Shown: one piece after another, positions 27,267-36,428 of the stretch
How the letters are laid out: the number at the start of each line of letters is the position of its first letter
Position numbering within the stretch: position 1 is the stretch's first letter
Source: Rhizobium oryziradicis
Lineage (GTDB): Bacteria; Pseudomonadota; Alphaproteobacteria; Rhizobiales; Rhizobiaceae
Direction: 5' to 3'
Assembly: GCF_001939045.1 (NCBI RefSeq)
Contig: NZ_MKIM01000028.1
Span: 709,132 to 773,131, forward strand
DNA length: 64,000 nucleotides
Translations under genes and position numbers: made by a program
The notes under the pieces: model-generated
Seen by the model: the letters and a program-made list of their open reading frames with translations, nothing else
Told to the model about the DNA's origin: nothing
Database searches by the model: none

Positions 27267-28532
27267 ATGGGAATGACGACGATGATGAAATCTGGTGTTG
27301 ATCACGCGGTGAATGCAGTTCGGGAATTGTTTGCGGCAACGCCTCTGCAACTGAACGAGCACCTGAGTACGCTGTTTAACGCCGATATTTATCTGAAACG
27401 CGAAGACTTGACGCCGGTGCGCTCCTATAAGGTGCGCGGTGCTTATAATTTCTTTCAGAAAGTGATTGCCAAGGGCGACACCGACAAGGTGTTTGTCTGC
27501 GCGTCTGCCGGTAATCACGCGCAAGGTTTTGCCTTTGCCTGCCGCCATTTTGGCGTTAAAGGCGTTGTTTTCATGCCCGTCACCACACCACAGCAGAAAA
27601 TTGACAAAACCCGGAAATTTGGTGCCGAGTTTATTTCCATTCGGCTGGTCGGCGATATTTTTGACCAATGCTACAAGGCCGCTCGCGATTACGTTGCAGA
27701 GGCCAATGGCTATATGGTACCGCCCTTTGATCACGCTGATATTATTGAAGGCCAGGCCACGGTGGCCGCAGAAATTGTTGAGCAATTGCCAGAGGGCGTC
27801 ACACCAGACCTTATCATTCTGCCCGTTGGCGGCGGTGGCCTGAGTGCTGGCGTTACCAGCTATCTGAGTGACACCCTGCCGCCCTCCTCTTTTATCTTTG
27901 CCGAGCCTGTAGGTGCACCCAGTCTCAAGCGCTCGCTGGAGGCGGGCCATGTTGTTACCCTTTCCAAGGTCGACAATTTTGTCGATGGGGCTGCCGTTGC
28001 CCGCATTGGCGATACCAATTTCGAAGCATTGAAGCATTTTTCTGCAGATCAGGTGATGCTGATACCGGAGAATGCCATTTGCGGCACCATCATCGACATG
28101 CTCAACGTCGAAGGCGTGGTTCTGGAACCCGCCGGTGCGCTCTCTATTGCAACGCTCGGCCTTTTGGACCCCAAAAGTATCGAGGGCAAAACCATTGTGT
28201 TAGTGGTGTCTGGCGGCAATTTTGATTTTGAGCGCCTGCCGGACGTCAAAGAGCGCGCCATGCGATACGCGGGATTGAAAAAATATTTCATCCTTCGTCT
28301 GCCGCAGCGTCCCGGTGCCTTGCGTGATTTTCTCAACCTGCTTGGACCAGAGGATGACATTGCACGGTTTGAGTATCTGAAAAAATCTGCCCGAAATTTC
28401 GGCTCCATCCTGATTGGCATTGAAACAACCGAAAAAGAAAATTTCGCCGGTTTGTTTGATCGGCTTGAGCAAAACGGATTGGGCTTCGAAGACATCACCG
28501 ACAATGAGATCCTCGCCAATTTGATTATTTGA
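27267..28532 (+). CDS. ilvA: Threonine dehydratase (PLP-dependent)
   Basis: A 421-residue PLP enzyme that deaminates threonine to 2-oxobutanoate for isoleucine synthesis. The PLP lysine is in RSYKVRGAYNF and the phosphate-binding loop is VGGGGLSAG. A C-terminal regulatory segment of the short type (about 80 residues, LRLPQRPGALRDFLN) is present, so it is the single-ACT-like form and not the 510-residue E. coli form. Several in-frame ATGs (27267, 27273, 27282, 27285) are possible; none has a strong ribosome site. Confidence 0.93.
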   Translation: MGMTTMMKSGVDHAVNAVRELFAATPLQLNEHLSTLFNADIYLKREDLTPVRSYKVRGAYNFFQKVIAKGDTDKVFVCASAGNHAQGFAFACRHFGVKGVVFMPVTTPQQKIDKTRKFGAEFISIRLVGDIFDQCYKAARDYVAEANGYMVPPFDHADIIEGQATVAAEIVEQLPEGVTPDLIILPVGGGGLSAGVTSYLSDTLPPSSFIFAEPVGAPSLKRSLEAGHVVTLSKVDNFVDGAAVARIGDTNFEALKHFSADQVMLIPENAICGTIIDMLNVEGVVLEPAGALSIATLGLLDPKSIEGKTIVLVVSGGNFDFERLPDVKERAMRYAGLKKYFILRLPQRPGALRDFLNLLGPEDDIARFEYLKKSARNFGSILIGIETTEKENFAGLFDRLEQNGLGFEDITDNEILANLII

Positions 28533-28564
28533 AATCTCGGCCGCGGCAGAGGAGATCAATCATC

Positions 28565-29728
28565 GTGTCTGAGCTATCTCGCCGCATATTCATGAAAGGC
28601 TGTTGCATGGCTGCTGTTGTTTATGGTGCCTCTTCCAGGGTGGCACAGGCGCAAACCCCAAACACGCCAGATGCCATTGTCGATCAAAACCACATTCGCC
28701 AAGCCACGCAGGATGGCACACCGATCTATGGTACGGTCGCAGACGCCCTCGCCAGCGCACCAGACAACAGCGTGACCCCGTGGACAATCGCGCTTATGCC
28801 CGGCCACTATAGTGAAAAGCTGACGATCACCAAACCGAATATATGTCTGGTTGGCAGCGGACGCGGCGAAACATGCATTGCATTTGATGCCTTTGCCGGT
28901 GCGGAAAAACCCGATGGCACCGGCCAATGGGGCACCCCTGGCTCGGCTACGCTCACCATCAACGCGCCCGATTTCAAAGCTTACCATCTGACCATAGCCA
29001 ATGATTTCGACTTTCTCGACAATGATCGTCGTGATCCCCACGGGGCCAACCGCATCGGTGCCAGTCAGGCCGTTGCGATCTATTTGGGAAACGGTGCCGA
29101 TAGAAGCCTGTTTTACGATGTTGCCATGACAGGCTATCAGGACACCGTGTTTGCAGATCGCGGCCGTAGCCTGTTTTCCCATTGCATCATCAGCGGTAAT
29201 GTCGATTTCATCTTTGGCGGCGGGGCCGCATTGTTTGATCATTGCGACATTGTCAGCCGTCCGCGCGCGGTCCCCACCACCCTGCCCGCCGGCTTTGTCA
29301 GCGCACCCAGCACCGCCAAAGACAGCCCGTTCGGGCTTATTTTTCGCTATTGTGATCTGAAAAAAGAAAATGCCGATCAGCCTGCTGGCAGTCACTACCT
29401 TGGCCGCCCCTGGCACCCGACCCGTGACTTCAAAGACGGGCGCTACGCCGACCCGGACGCCATTGGCCAAGCCGTGTTTTTTCACTGCCATATGGAAGAC
29501 CATATCGCCACGGATGGCTGGACCTCTATGTCCGGTCTCGCGAAAGATGGCCAGAGAAAATGGTTCCAGCCCTTAGTCGATGCGCGATTTTTGGAATATA
29601 AAAGCACTGGTCCCGGCGCAAACATCAATGCAAGCCGCCCGCAATTGTCCAATGCAGAAGCTTTAACCTATAGCCCTGAACACATATTGGGTGACTGGAA
29701 ACCGCAACTCGAACACTTCAATTTATAA
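28565..29728 (+). CDS. Pectinesterase with Tat-type signal
   Basis: A 387-residue carbohydrate esterase family 8 enzyme that would de-methylate pectin. The GTG start at 28565 follows GAGGAG and gives the leader SELSRRIFMKGCCMAAVVYG, with the twin-arginine pattern S-R-R-x-F-x-K, ending near ASSRVAQAQ. All catalytic blocks are present: QAVAIY, GYQDTVF, NVDFIFGGG (nucleophile Asp) and YLGRPW. It therefore looks active and exported folded. It lies 32 bp after ilvA with no other pectin genes, an unusual pairing that hints at plant contact or a transferred gene. Confidence 0.9.
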   Translation: MSELSRRIFMKGCCMAAVVYGASSRVAQAQTPNTPDAIVDQNHIRQATQDGTPIYGTVADALASAPDNSVTPWTIALMPGHYSEKLTITKPNICLVGSGRGETCIAFDAFAGAEKPDGTGQWGTPGSATLTINAPDFKAYHLTIANDFDFLDNDRRDPHGANRIGASQAVAIYLGNGADRSLFYDVAMTGYQDTVFADRGRSLFSHCIISGNVDFIFGGGAALFDHCDIVSRPRAVPTTLPAGFVSAPSTAKDSPFGLIFRYCDLKKENADQPAGSHYLGRPWHPTRDFKDGRYADPDAIGQAVFFHCHMEDHIATDGWTSMSGLAKDGQRKWFQPLVDARFLEYKSTGPGANINASRPQLSNAEALTYSPEHILGDWKPQLEHFNL

Positions 29729-29812
29729 CGCGGGAGAAACCGGAGGGATAAGCCCCCAGCCCTTGCATCTTACTCATGTGCGTGATCATCATTGGAGAAA
29801 ATAGGAACTCCG

Positions 29813-30745
29813 ATGGCTTCTGTCTCCGATACAACCTCCAGCCATTTGCAAGGCATGGCCTTGATGGCCGGCTGCATGCTGCTGTTGCCGGGCATGGACG
29901 CGATTGCCAAATATATGGCCAATATGCAGGGAATGTCGCCCGGGCAAGTGACCTTTTATCGCTTCTTTTTTCAACTGGCCTGCACGCTCCCCTTTCTGAT
30001 GGTCTTGCAAGGCCGCCATGCCTTTACCGCCAAACGCCCATTTCTCAATCTGCTGCGTGGCGCGCTGCATGGTGCTGCGAGTTTGTGCTTTTTTGCCGCC
30101 GTGAAATATATGCCGCTCGCCGATGTCTTCGCCATCTATTTCGTCGAACCTTTTATTCTCACCGCCCTTTCCGCTTTGTTTCTGGGTGAAACCGTCGGTT
30201 GGAGACGCTGGCTTGCCATTCTCGTCGGTTTTGGCGGCGCAATGATTGTCATACAGCCGAGCTGGGAGGTTTTTGGCGCAACGGCTTTGCTTCCGGTTTT
30301 GTGCGCCTTCCTGTTTGCGCTCTACATGTTTCTCAACCGCGCTATCGGCAACGCGGATTCGCCCATGACCATGCAAACGATGTCAGGTGTAGGCGGAACA
30401 GTGTTCATGGGCGGAGCCATAGTGCTGGGTCACGCTGCTGGCAGCGCAGATTTCACCCCATCTTTGCCCATCAACGCTCTTGGTCTGGGCCTTCTGGTGC
30501 TGCTCGGCGTTTTGTCAGGCTATCTCCACCTTCTGGTGGTGAAAGCCTTTCGCATGGCACCTTTGTCTGTGCTGGCTCCTTTTCAATATTTCGAAATCAT
30601 CGCCGCAACCGTGCTTGGCTATAGCCTTTTTGGCGATTTCCCGACCCCATCCAAATGGCTCGGCATTGGCATTATTGTCGGCTCCGGCCTGTTTATTCTT
30701 TGGCGGGAACACAAGCGCAACCGCAACACGACGCAAACCCCATAG
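29813..30745 (+). CDS. EamA/DMT-family transporter
   Basis: A 310-residue membrane protein with ten hydrophobic segments. It contains GMDAIAKYMANMQGMSPGQV, FYRFFFQLACTLPF and YMPLADVFAIYFVEPFILTAL, typical of the subgroup that includes carboxylate/SAM-uptake-like members. The ATG at 29813 is preferred over an upstream TTG. It follows the pectinesterase by 84 bp on the same strand. The substrate is unknown, and it is the third EamA gene in 11 kb. Confidence 0.87.
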   Translation: MASVSDTTSSHLQGMALMAGCMLLLPGMDAIAKYMANMQGMSPGQVTFYRFFFQLACTLPFLMVLQGRHAFTAKRPFLNLLRGALHGAASLCFFAAVKYMPLADVFAIYFVEPFILTALSALFLGETVGWRRWLAILVGFGGAMIVIQPSWEVFGATALLPVLCAFLFALYMFLNRAIGNADSPMTMQTMSGVGGTVFMGGAIVLGHAAGSADFTPSLPINALGLGLLVLLGVLSGYLHLLVVKAFRMAPLSVLAPFQYFEIIAATVLGYSLFGDFPTPSKWLGIGIIVGSGLFILWREHKRNRNTTQTP

Positions 30746-30998
30746 CCAGCCCGTGACATCAGGCAGGCACGAAGGAAAAGAAACGATATCCCTAAAAAGG
30801 TACAGGACACAAAAAGGTGTTTGCCTTGGTATAACATCTTCAAAACGCACTGAATTACTTAGATATTTGCACCAAATCTCCACAAACTTGCATCAACCCA
30901 ACACAGATTAACACATCATAAACCATAGCTATTAGCTTAAGAGCAACGGGTGCGAACTACAGCAATCTGCGGTTTCATGAAGAAACGAGGTTCTGAGC

Positions 30999-31445
30999 AT
31001 GAGCGATTTTCGGCTCTCATTTCCAGCGTGTGTTATCGCTGGAAAGACGAGATTGGACTTACATGACGTTGTCCTTCTCAAAACATACAGCCTGCCCAAT
31101 GGCGTTCGCAACCGAGGCGATGCCATGACACTTTTGGTTCTAAATTCTTGCTGCCCCGAAAAATGTGCGGAATGGCACAGCTATTTCGTCGAAGCGATGG
31201 CGTCATACATCGTAGAAATTTTAGAACCCAAAAACCGTATTGATCAAACAAAACTCGACTGGATGACAGAGATCTTCATGACAGACGGTTTGGCGAATTC
31301 ACCCATTGATGGCGAAGTGCTTCTCGGTGTCATGGATTTGTTGATCCATCCAGCCAAGAGGTCTCACTCGAAACTTCACAACTGGCAATTGCCGCAGCAT
31401 GAAGACGCATCAATGCAGCCCCACGAGCACATTCGCATGCATTGA
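30999..31445 (+). CDS. Hypothetical protein (148 aa)
   Basis: I do not recognise a named family. The sequence starts MSDFRLSFPACVIAGKTRLD and contains NSCCPEKCAEWHSYFVEAM, with three clustered cysteines, and a His-rich C-terminus (QHEDASMQPHEHIRMH). No signal peptide or membrane segment is visible, so it is probably cytoplasmic. ACGAGG lies 9 bases upstream of the ATG. It resembles in style a group of uncharacterised rhizobial proteins that I cannot name. It stands alone upstream of the formaldehyde operon. Confidence 0.65.
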   Translation: MSDFRLSFPACVIAGKTRLDLHDVVLLKTYSLPNGVRNRGDAMTLLVLNSCCPEKCAEWHSYFVEAMASYIVEILEPKNRIDQTKLDWMTEIFMTDGLANSPIDGEVLLGVMDLLIHPAKRSHSKLHNWQLPQHEDASMQPHEHIRMH

Positions 31446-31645
31446 CAGCACGGCATGCAGCAGGCTGCAAATCGCCCTGCTGCTTGGAAAATCCTGTGGA
31501 CCACAATCGATAGGCCCGCCATTTTGCCATGCATTTCAAAGCATGCGAATAGTGGAATAAATGGAATAAAATCGAAATCGCATCTTGAGGCTTTTTGCCT
31601 GAGGGTGCAAAACTCGCCCGAGAGATGTGAAAGGGAAAAAAGAAA

Positions 31646-32773
31646 ATGGATGTTCGCGCCGCCGTTGCCACACAAGCTGGCAAACCACTTGAGATTATGA
31701 CCGTGCAACTGGAAGGCCCCAGAGCCGGAGAAGTTCTTATTGAGGTCAAGGCCACCGGCATTTGTCATACCGATGATTTCACGCTGTCCGGCGCTGATCC
31801 TGAAGGCCTGTTTCCCGCCATTTTGGGCCATGAAGGTGCAGGCATTGTTGTTGATGTTGGTCCCGGCGTCACGTCCGTGAAAAAGGGTGACCACGTTATT
31901 CCGCTCTACACGCCGGAATGTCGGGAATGCTACTCCTGCATGTCGCGTAAAACCAATCTGTGCACCGCCATCCGCTCCACACAGGGTCAAGGCGTGATGC
32001 CCGATGGCACCTCGCGCTTTTCGATCGGCAAGGACAAGATCCACCACTATATGGGCTGCTCGACATTTGCCAATTTCACGGTTTTGCCGGAAATTGCGCT
32101 GGCGAAAGTCAATCCCGATGCGCCCTTTGACAAGATTTGTTACATCGGTTGCGGTGTTACCACCGGCATTGGTGCGGTGATCAACACGGCCAAGGTTGAA
32201 ATTGGTGCGACAGCCATTGTCTTTGGCCTCGGCGGCATTGGCCTCAATGTGCTTCAAGGTTTGCGCCTCGCAGGTGCAGATATGATTATCGGCGTTGACC
32301 TGAACAACGAGCGCAAAGCTTGGGGCGAAAAATTCGGCATGACGCATTTCGTCAATCCGAAGGAAGTTGAAGGCGATATCGTGCCCTATCTGGTCAATAT
32401 GACCAAGCGCAACGGCGACACAATTGGCGGAGCGGACTATACGTTCGATTGCACCGGCAATACCACCGTTATGCGTCAGGCGCTGGAATCCTCGCACCGT
32501 GGCTGGGGCAAATCGGTGGTCATCGGCGTTGCCGGTGCAGGTCAGGAAATTTCAACCCGTCCGTTCCAGCTCGTCACCGGGCGCAACTGGATGGGCACCG
32601 CCTTTGGCGGCGCGCGTGGCCGCACCGACGTGCCAAAGATTGTCGATTGGTATATGGATGGAAAGATCATTATCGACCCGATGATCACCCACACCATGCC
32701 GCTGGATGACATCAACAAGGGCTTTGAGCTGATGCACAAGGGTGAAAGCATCAGAAGCGTGGTGCTCTATTAA
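31646..32773 (+). CDS. adhC: S-(hydroxymethyl)glutathione dehydrogenase (class III ADH)
   Basis: A 375-residue zinc-dependent class III alcohol dehydrogenase that oxidises S-hydroxymethylglutathione to S-formylglutathione in formaldehyde detoxification. Zinc and cofactor features are intact: GICHTDDFTLSG, GHEGAGIV, the structural Cys cluster CRECYSCMSRKTNLC, and the NAD-binding GLGGIGLNVLQG. It also reduces S-nitrosoglutathione in many organisms. It opens a five-gene run that ends with fghA, the next step; its stop overlaps the following start by one base. Confidence 0.96.
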   Translation: MDVRAAVATQAGKPLEIMTVQLEGPRAGEVLIEVKATGICHTDDFTLSGADPEGLFPAILGHEGAGIVVDVGPGVTSVKKGDHVIPLYTPECRECYSCMSRKTNLCTAIRSTQGQGVMPDGTSRFSIGKDKIHHYMGCSTFANFTVLPEIALAKVNPDAPFDKICYIGCGVTTGIGAVINTAKVEIGATAIVFGLGGIGLNVLQGLRLAGADMIIGVDLNNERKAWGEKFGMTHFVNPKEVEGDIVPYLVNMTKRNGDTIGGADYTFDCTGNTTVMRQALESSHRGWGKSVVIGVAGAGQEISTRPFQLVTGRNWMGTAFGGARGRTDVPKIVDWYMDGKIIIDPMITHTMPLDDINKGFELMHKGESIRSVVLY

Positions 32774-33246
32774 TGGCGTCCGCGCCCTATCAGGTTCACA
32801 CGCGGAGAATGGAAGACTTCTCCGCGCATGAGCTTTATGCGCTGCTCAAGATGCGAGTTGACGTGTTTGTGGTGGAGCAGAAATGCCCCTATCCAGAGTT
32901 GGATGGCAAAGACGTTGGCGCTTTGCACGTCACCCTGCTGGATGGCGATGATCTGCTGGCCTGTGCCCGCATTTTGCCACCCTCGCAAGCTCAAGACCCC
33001 GTGAAAATCGGCCGTGTCGTGGTGTCACCCAGCCACCGCGGCAAGCATCTTGGAGATGCATTGATGCGCGAGGCGATTGCGGTATGCGAACAGCATTTTC
33101 TCGGTCACGCCATTGCGCTGTCCGCCCAGAGCCATCTTCAGCTTTTCTATCAATCTTTCGACTTTGCGCCGACCTCGGCGGAGTATCTGGAAGATGGAAT
33201 ACCGCATATCGATATGGTCAGGCCCGTCTCGATCGGAAGGGCTTGA
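32773..33246 (+). CDS. ElaA-type GNAT acetyltransferase
   Basis: A 157-residue GNAT fold protein close to ElaA. It contains ELYALLKMRVDVFVVEQ and KIGRVVVSPSHRGKHLGDALM; the latter holds the acetyl-CoA loop (R-x-x-G-x-G/A type, here SHRGKHLG). The acceptor is unknown. The start overlaps the adhC stop (TAATG), so it is translationally coupled inside the formaldehyde operon, although a formaldehyde role is not implied by the family. Confidence 0.88.
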   Translation: MASAPYQVHTRRMEDFSAHELYALLKMRVDVFVVEQKCPYPELDGKDVGALHVTLLDGDDLLACARILPPSQAQDPVKIGRVVVSPSHRGKHLGDALMREAIAVCEQHFLGHAIALSAQSHLQLFYQSFDFAPTSAEYLEDGIPHIDMVRPVSIGRA

Positions 33247-33251
33247 GCATC

Positions 33252-33701
33252 ATGATTTACGTTGATGCCGATGCCTGCCCGGTGAAAGCCGAGATCTTGA
33301 AAGTCGCAGAGCGCCATAATTTTCCGGTGACGTTTGTGGCAAACTCCGGCCTGCGACCTTCCCGCGATCCCATGGTCACCAATGTCATCGTTTCCAGCGG
33401 TTTTGATGCGGCCGACGACTGGATTGCCGAGCGCTGCGGCCCGAGCGACATTGTCATCACCGCAGACGTACCTTTGGCTGGACGATGCGTTGCCAGTGGC
33501 GCACTGGTCACCGGCCCCACGGGCCGCGTGTTTGACGACACCAACATCGGTATGGCCACGGCCATGCGCGATCTTGGCGCGCATTTACGCGAAACCGGCG
33601 AAAGCAAAGGCTACAATGCCGCCTTCAGCCCGCGCGATCGTTCTCAATTCCTCGAAACCATGGAAAAGCTCTGCCGTCGCAGCAAGGCCGTCACATCATG
33701 A
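33252..33701 (+). CDS. YaiI/YqxD family protein (UPF0178)
   Basis: A 149-residue protein beginning MIYVDADACPVKAEILKVAE, with NSGLRPSRDPMVTNVIV, SSGFDAADDWIAER and TADVPLAGRC, the signature of the UPF0178 family. The acidic residues are laid out as in PIN-like nuclease folds, but no activity is established. It starts 5 bp after the GNAT gene and overlaps the next gene by the ATGA quartet, so it belongs to the same operon. Confidence 0.9.
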   Translation: MIYVDADACPVKAEILKVAERHNFPVTFVANSGLRPSRDPMVTNVIVSSGFDAADDWIAERCGPSDIVITADVPLAGRCVASGALVTGPTGRVFDDTNIGMATAMRDLGAHLRETGESKGYNAAFSPRDRSQFLETMEKLCRRSKAVTS

Positions 33702-34372
33702 AGATGCCAGGAAAGCTCCGGTTTGCGCACAGCCTGCGCTCGCATCGCCGCAGTCCCTTTTATGCCGCAAGCATTATGGGGTTAATGACCCTTGTGATCT
33801 TGCTGTATATCAAGCCAGCGCTCTCGATTGAATCCGCAGCAATTGTGTTTTTTCTGGTCTACCTCGGCTTTATGATCAGGCGTATTCCAACGGTCACCGC
33901 TGAACGGCTAAAAACCAGCCCTGAGCGCGATGACGGGCCAGCGGTCCTCATTCCCGTTGTAAGCCTTCTGGCAATCGTCGCTGCCGTCGTGGCCTTGTTC
34001 AATGCGCTCAATCAATCCGGCACACCCGATCTGCTGAAAGTGTCGCTGGCATTCCTCTCGGTTATCAGCGGGTGGTTCACCATTCACACCATGTTTGCCA
34101 TGCATTACGCACATCACTACTGGCAATATCGCAAGAGTGATCAGGGCGAAGGGCCGCGGCAGGGATTGGACTTTCCCCAAACGGAAGAACCCGGCAGTTA
34201 CGACTTTCTCTATTTCTCCTTCGTTATCGGCATGACCGCCCAGACCTCTGACGTTGCTGTCACCACAACAGAGATGCGCTGCATCAATCTTGCCCATGCC
34301 GTCGTATCATTTTTCTTCAACACGGTCTTGGTCGCCGCCGCCGTCAACGCGGTGGTATCAATAGCCTCTTAA
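33698..34372 (+). CDS. DUF1345 membrane protein
   Basis: A 224-residue inner-membrane protein with about five hydrophobic segments and the family's marker HYAHHYWQYR followed by YDFLYFSFVIGMTAQTSDVAV. The function is unknown. It overlaps the UPF0178 gene by four bases and ends 49 bp before fghA. Its place in the formaldehyde cluster is conserved here by tight spacing only; I know of no biochemical link. Confidence 0.87.
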   Translation: MKMPGKLRFAHSLRSHRRSPFYAASIMGLMTLVILLYIKPALSIESAAIVFFLVYLGFMIRRIPTVTAERLKTSPERDDGPAVLIPVVSLLAIVAAVVALFNALNQSGTPDLLKVSLAFLSVISGWFTIHTMFAMHYAHHYWQYRKSDQGEGPRQGLDFPQTEEPGSYDFLYFSFVIGMTAQTSDVAVTTTEMRCINLAHAVVSFFFNTVLVAAAVNAVVSIAS

Positions 34373-34421
34373 AACGTCGGACTGAAAAGACGGAAAACCA
34401 TTGCATTCTCAGGAGAGCAGC

Positions 34422-35252
34422 ATGAAAATCCTTTCCCAAAACACCGCATTCGGCGGCATGCAGGGCGTGTTCAGCCATGAGTCAGATGTCTGCAAAACCG
34501 AAATGGCCTTCGCGGTCTTTGTGCCACCACAGGCTATTTCTGAACCCCGCCCGGTGTTGTGGTATTTGTCGGGTCTCACCTGCACCCACGCCAATGTCAT
34601 GGATAAAGGCGAATATCGCCGTTTGGCAGCCGAGCTTGGTTTGATCATCGTCTGCCCCGACACCAGCCCACGCGGCAATGACGTGCCGGATGAACTGACC
34701 AACTGGAAGATGGGCAAAGGTGCCGGCATGTATCTCAATGCCACCGAGATGCCTTGGTCCGAGCACTTCCAGATGTATAGCTACATCACCGAGGAACTCC
34801 CCGCGCTGATCGCCTCACAGTTTCGTGCTGATATGACAAGGCAGGGCATATTTGGCCACTCCATGGGCGGCCACGGCGCGCTGACCATTGCCTTGAAGAA
34901 TCCAGAGCGTTTCAAGAGCTGCTCGGCATTTGCGCCCATCGTCAGCCCACTGAAAGCGGATTGGACACAGGACGCCTTTGAGAAATACCTTGGCCCGGAC
35001 CGTGCCAACTGGCGACCCTATGACGCCTGCGCCCTGATCGAAGATGGCGCACGCTTTCCGGAATTTCTGATCGATCAAGGCAAGGCCGATAGCTTTCTGG
35101 AAACGGGTTTGCAGCCGTGGCTTCTGGAAGAGGCTGTCAAGGGAACTGATATTGGCCTCACGCTGCGCCAGCACGAGCGCTATGACCACTCCTATTATTT
35201 CATCTCATCCTTTATGGATGACCATCTGCGCTGGCATGCGGACCGACTATAG
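34422..35252 (+). CDS. fghA: S-formylglutathione hydrolase
   Basis: A 276-residue alpha/beta-hydrolase (esterase D type) that releases formate and glutathione from S-formylglutathione. The nucleophile is Ser in GIFGHSMGGHGAL, the acid lies near FLIDQGKADSF, and the His in YDHSYYFISSF completes the triad. LTCTHANVMDKG is also typical. The ATG follows CAGGAGA. It completes the pathway begun by adhC. Its stop codon shares the hexamer CTATAG with the convergent lpxB stop. Confidence 0.95.
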   Translation: MKILSQNTAFGGMQGVFSHESDVCKTEMAFAVFVPPQAISEPRPVLWYLSGLTCTHANVMDKGEYRRLAAELGLIIVCPDTSPRGNDVPDELTNWKMGKGAGMYLNATEMPWSEHFQMYSYITEELPALIASQFRADMTRQGIFGHSMGGHGALTIALKNPERFKSCSAFAPIVSPLKADWTQDAFEKYLGPDRANWRPYDACALIEDGARFPEFLIDQGKADSFLETGLQPWLLEEAVKGTDIGLTLRQHERYDHSYYFISSFMDDHLRWHADRL

Positions 35253-36428
35253 GATCTTCCGATCCTTTAAGAGATCCAGCACAACCTTCGCCCCTGCCTC
35301 ACCGGCGGGGGTTTCTGTCTGCATCTTCTGCCACACCAGATCAAAGCCCTGCATCATCGCATGATGTTCCGGTGTATCGCTCGAAAGACGCTCCATCCAG
35401 CGTGCCAGCGACGCACCGCGCAACTGCTCATTCAAATATTCCGGCAACACGACATAATCAGCAATCACGCTGGGCAGCGCCCCGGTCCAGATCTTGATGC
35501 GCTTGTGCAAAAGTTTGATCAACCAATCGGTCTTATAGGTCGAAACCACCGGCACGCCGGCCAGTGCTAGCTCCAGCAATACCGTTCCAGACGCGGCAAT
35601 GGCAGCATCGGCTTGAGCAAACGCCCGCCACTTCTCATCTTCGCCAATTAGAATTTCGGGCTGAATGGCCCAATCTTTCACGGCATCGCGCACCATCTGT
35701 TCGCGCCGCGCCAATGTTGGCAGCAAAAACCGTGTGGGGCCGTTTCGTTCCACGAAAATTTGGGCCGCATCGCCCAATACCGGCGTCAGTCCCGAAATTT
35801 CGGCCCCGCGCGATCCGGGCAGCAGCATAATGGTTTTGGGCGCACCCAAGGCAGTGAGAGGCCGAAGCGCGCGCGCCGCGCGACAAGCCAGAACAGCCGG
35901 ATTGGACGCGAGACGATGACCAATGAAATGGGTTTTCGGCCCCCCCAAACGCTGCATAACGGCGGGCTCAAATGGCAAAACCGCCAGAACCGCATCAACA
36001 TACCCCAGCATGGCTTGAGCGCGATATTCCTTCCACGCCCACACGCTGGGACATACGTAATTCACCACCGGCAACGCAGGCATTGCAGCGCGCATTTTTT
36101 TGGCAACCCGATGGGTGAAATCAGGACTATCGACAATCAACAAAAGATCGGGTTTCGCTTCACTCAACGCCTTGGCGGTTTTGCCAATCAGCGAAATGAA
36201 CCGTGGCAATCGTGCCAAAACCTGGGTGATGCCCATCACCGAAAGTTCAGAGAAATCGAACAATGATGTCAGTCCCTGTGCCTCCAATGCAGGACCACCA
36301 ACGCCGATCAACTCGATTTCGCCAGCATACTGGCGTTTCAAGGCGGCAATCAGATCGGCCCCCAGAAGATCGCCAGACACTTCACCTGCAATCACCGCAA
36401 TCTTCAGCCGTTTTGCATTCACCGTCAC
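35247..36428 (-). CDS. lpxB: Lipid-A-disaccharide synthase
   Basis: A 393-residue peripheral membrane glycosyltransferase that joins lipid X to UDP-2,3-diacylglucosamine. Motifs: AGEVSGDLLGADLI at the N-terminus, NYVCPSVWAWKEYR and the C-terminal AIAASGTVLLELALAGVPVV. It overlaps lpxI by four bases and is the last gene of the large envelope operon in this window. In many rhizobia gltA is nearby; here the convergent neighbour is fghA. Confidence 0.96.
   Translation of the reverse strand: MTVNAKRLKIAVIAGEVSGDLLGADLIAALKRQYAGEIELIGVGGPALEAQGLTSLFDFSELSVMGITQVLARLPRFISLIGKTAKALSEAKPDLLLIVDSPDFTHRVAKKMRAAMPALPVVNYVCPSVWAWKEYRAQAMLGYVDAVLAVLPFEPAVMQRLGGPKTHFIGHRLASNPAVLACRAARALRPLTALGAPKTIMLLPGSRGAEISGLTPVLGDAAQIFVERNGPTRFLLPTLARREQMVRDAVKDWAIQPEILIGEDEKWRAFAQADAAIAASGTVLLELALAGVPVVSTYKTDWLIKLLHKRIKIWTGALPSVIADYVVLPEYLNEQLRGASLARWMERLSSDTPEHHAMMQGFDLVWQKMQTETPAGEAGAKVVLDLLKDRKIL

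Noticed and set aside
31376..32497. A 373-codon open frame opposite adhC
   Set aside because: It is antisense to a clear class III alcohol dehydrogenase and has no family features.
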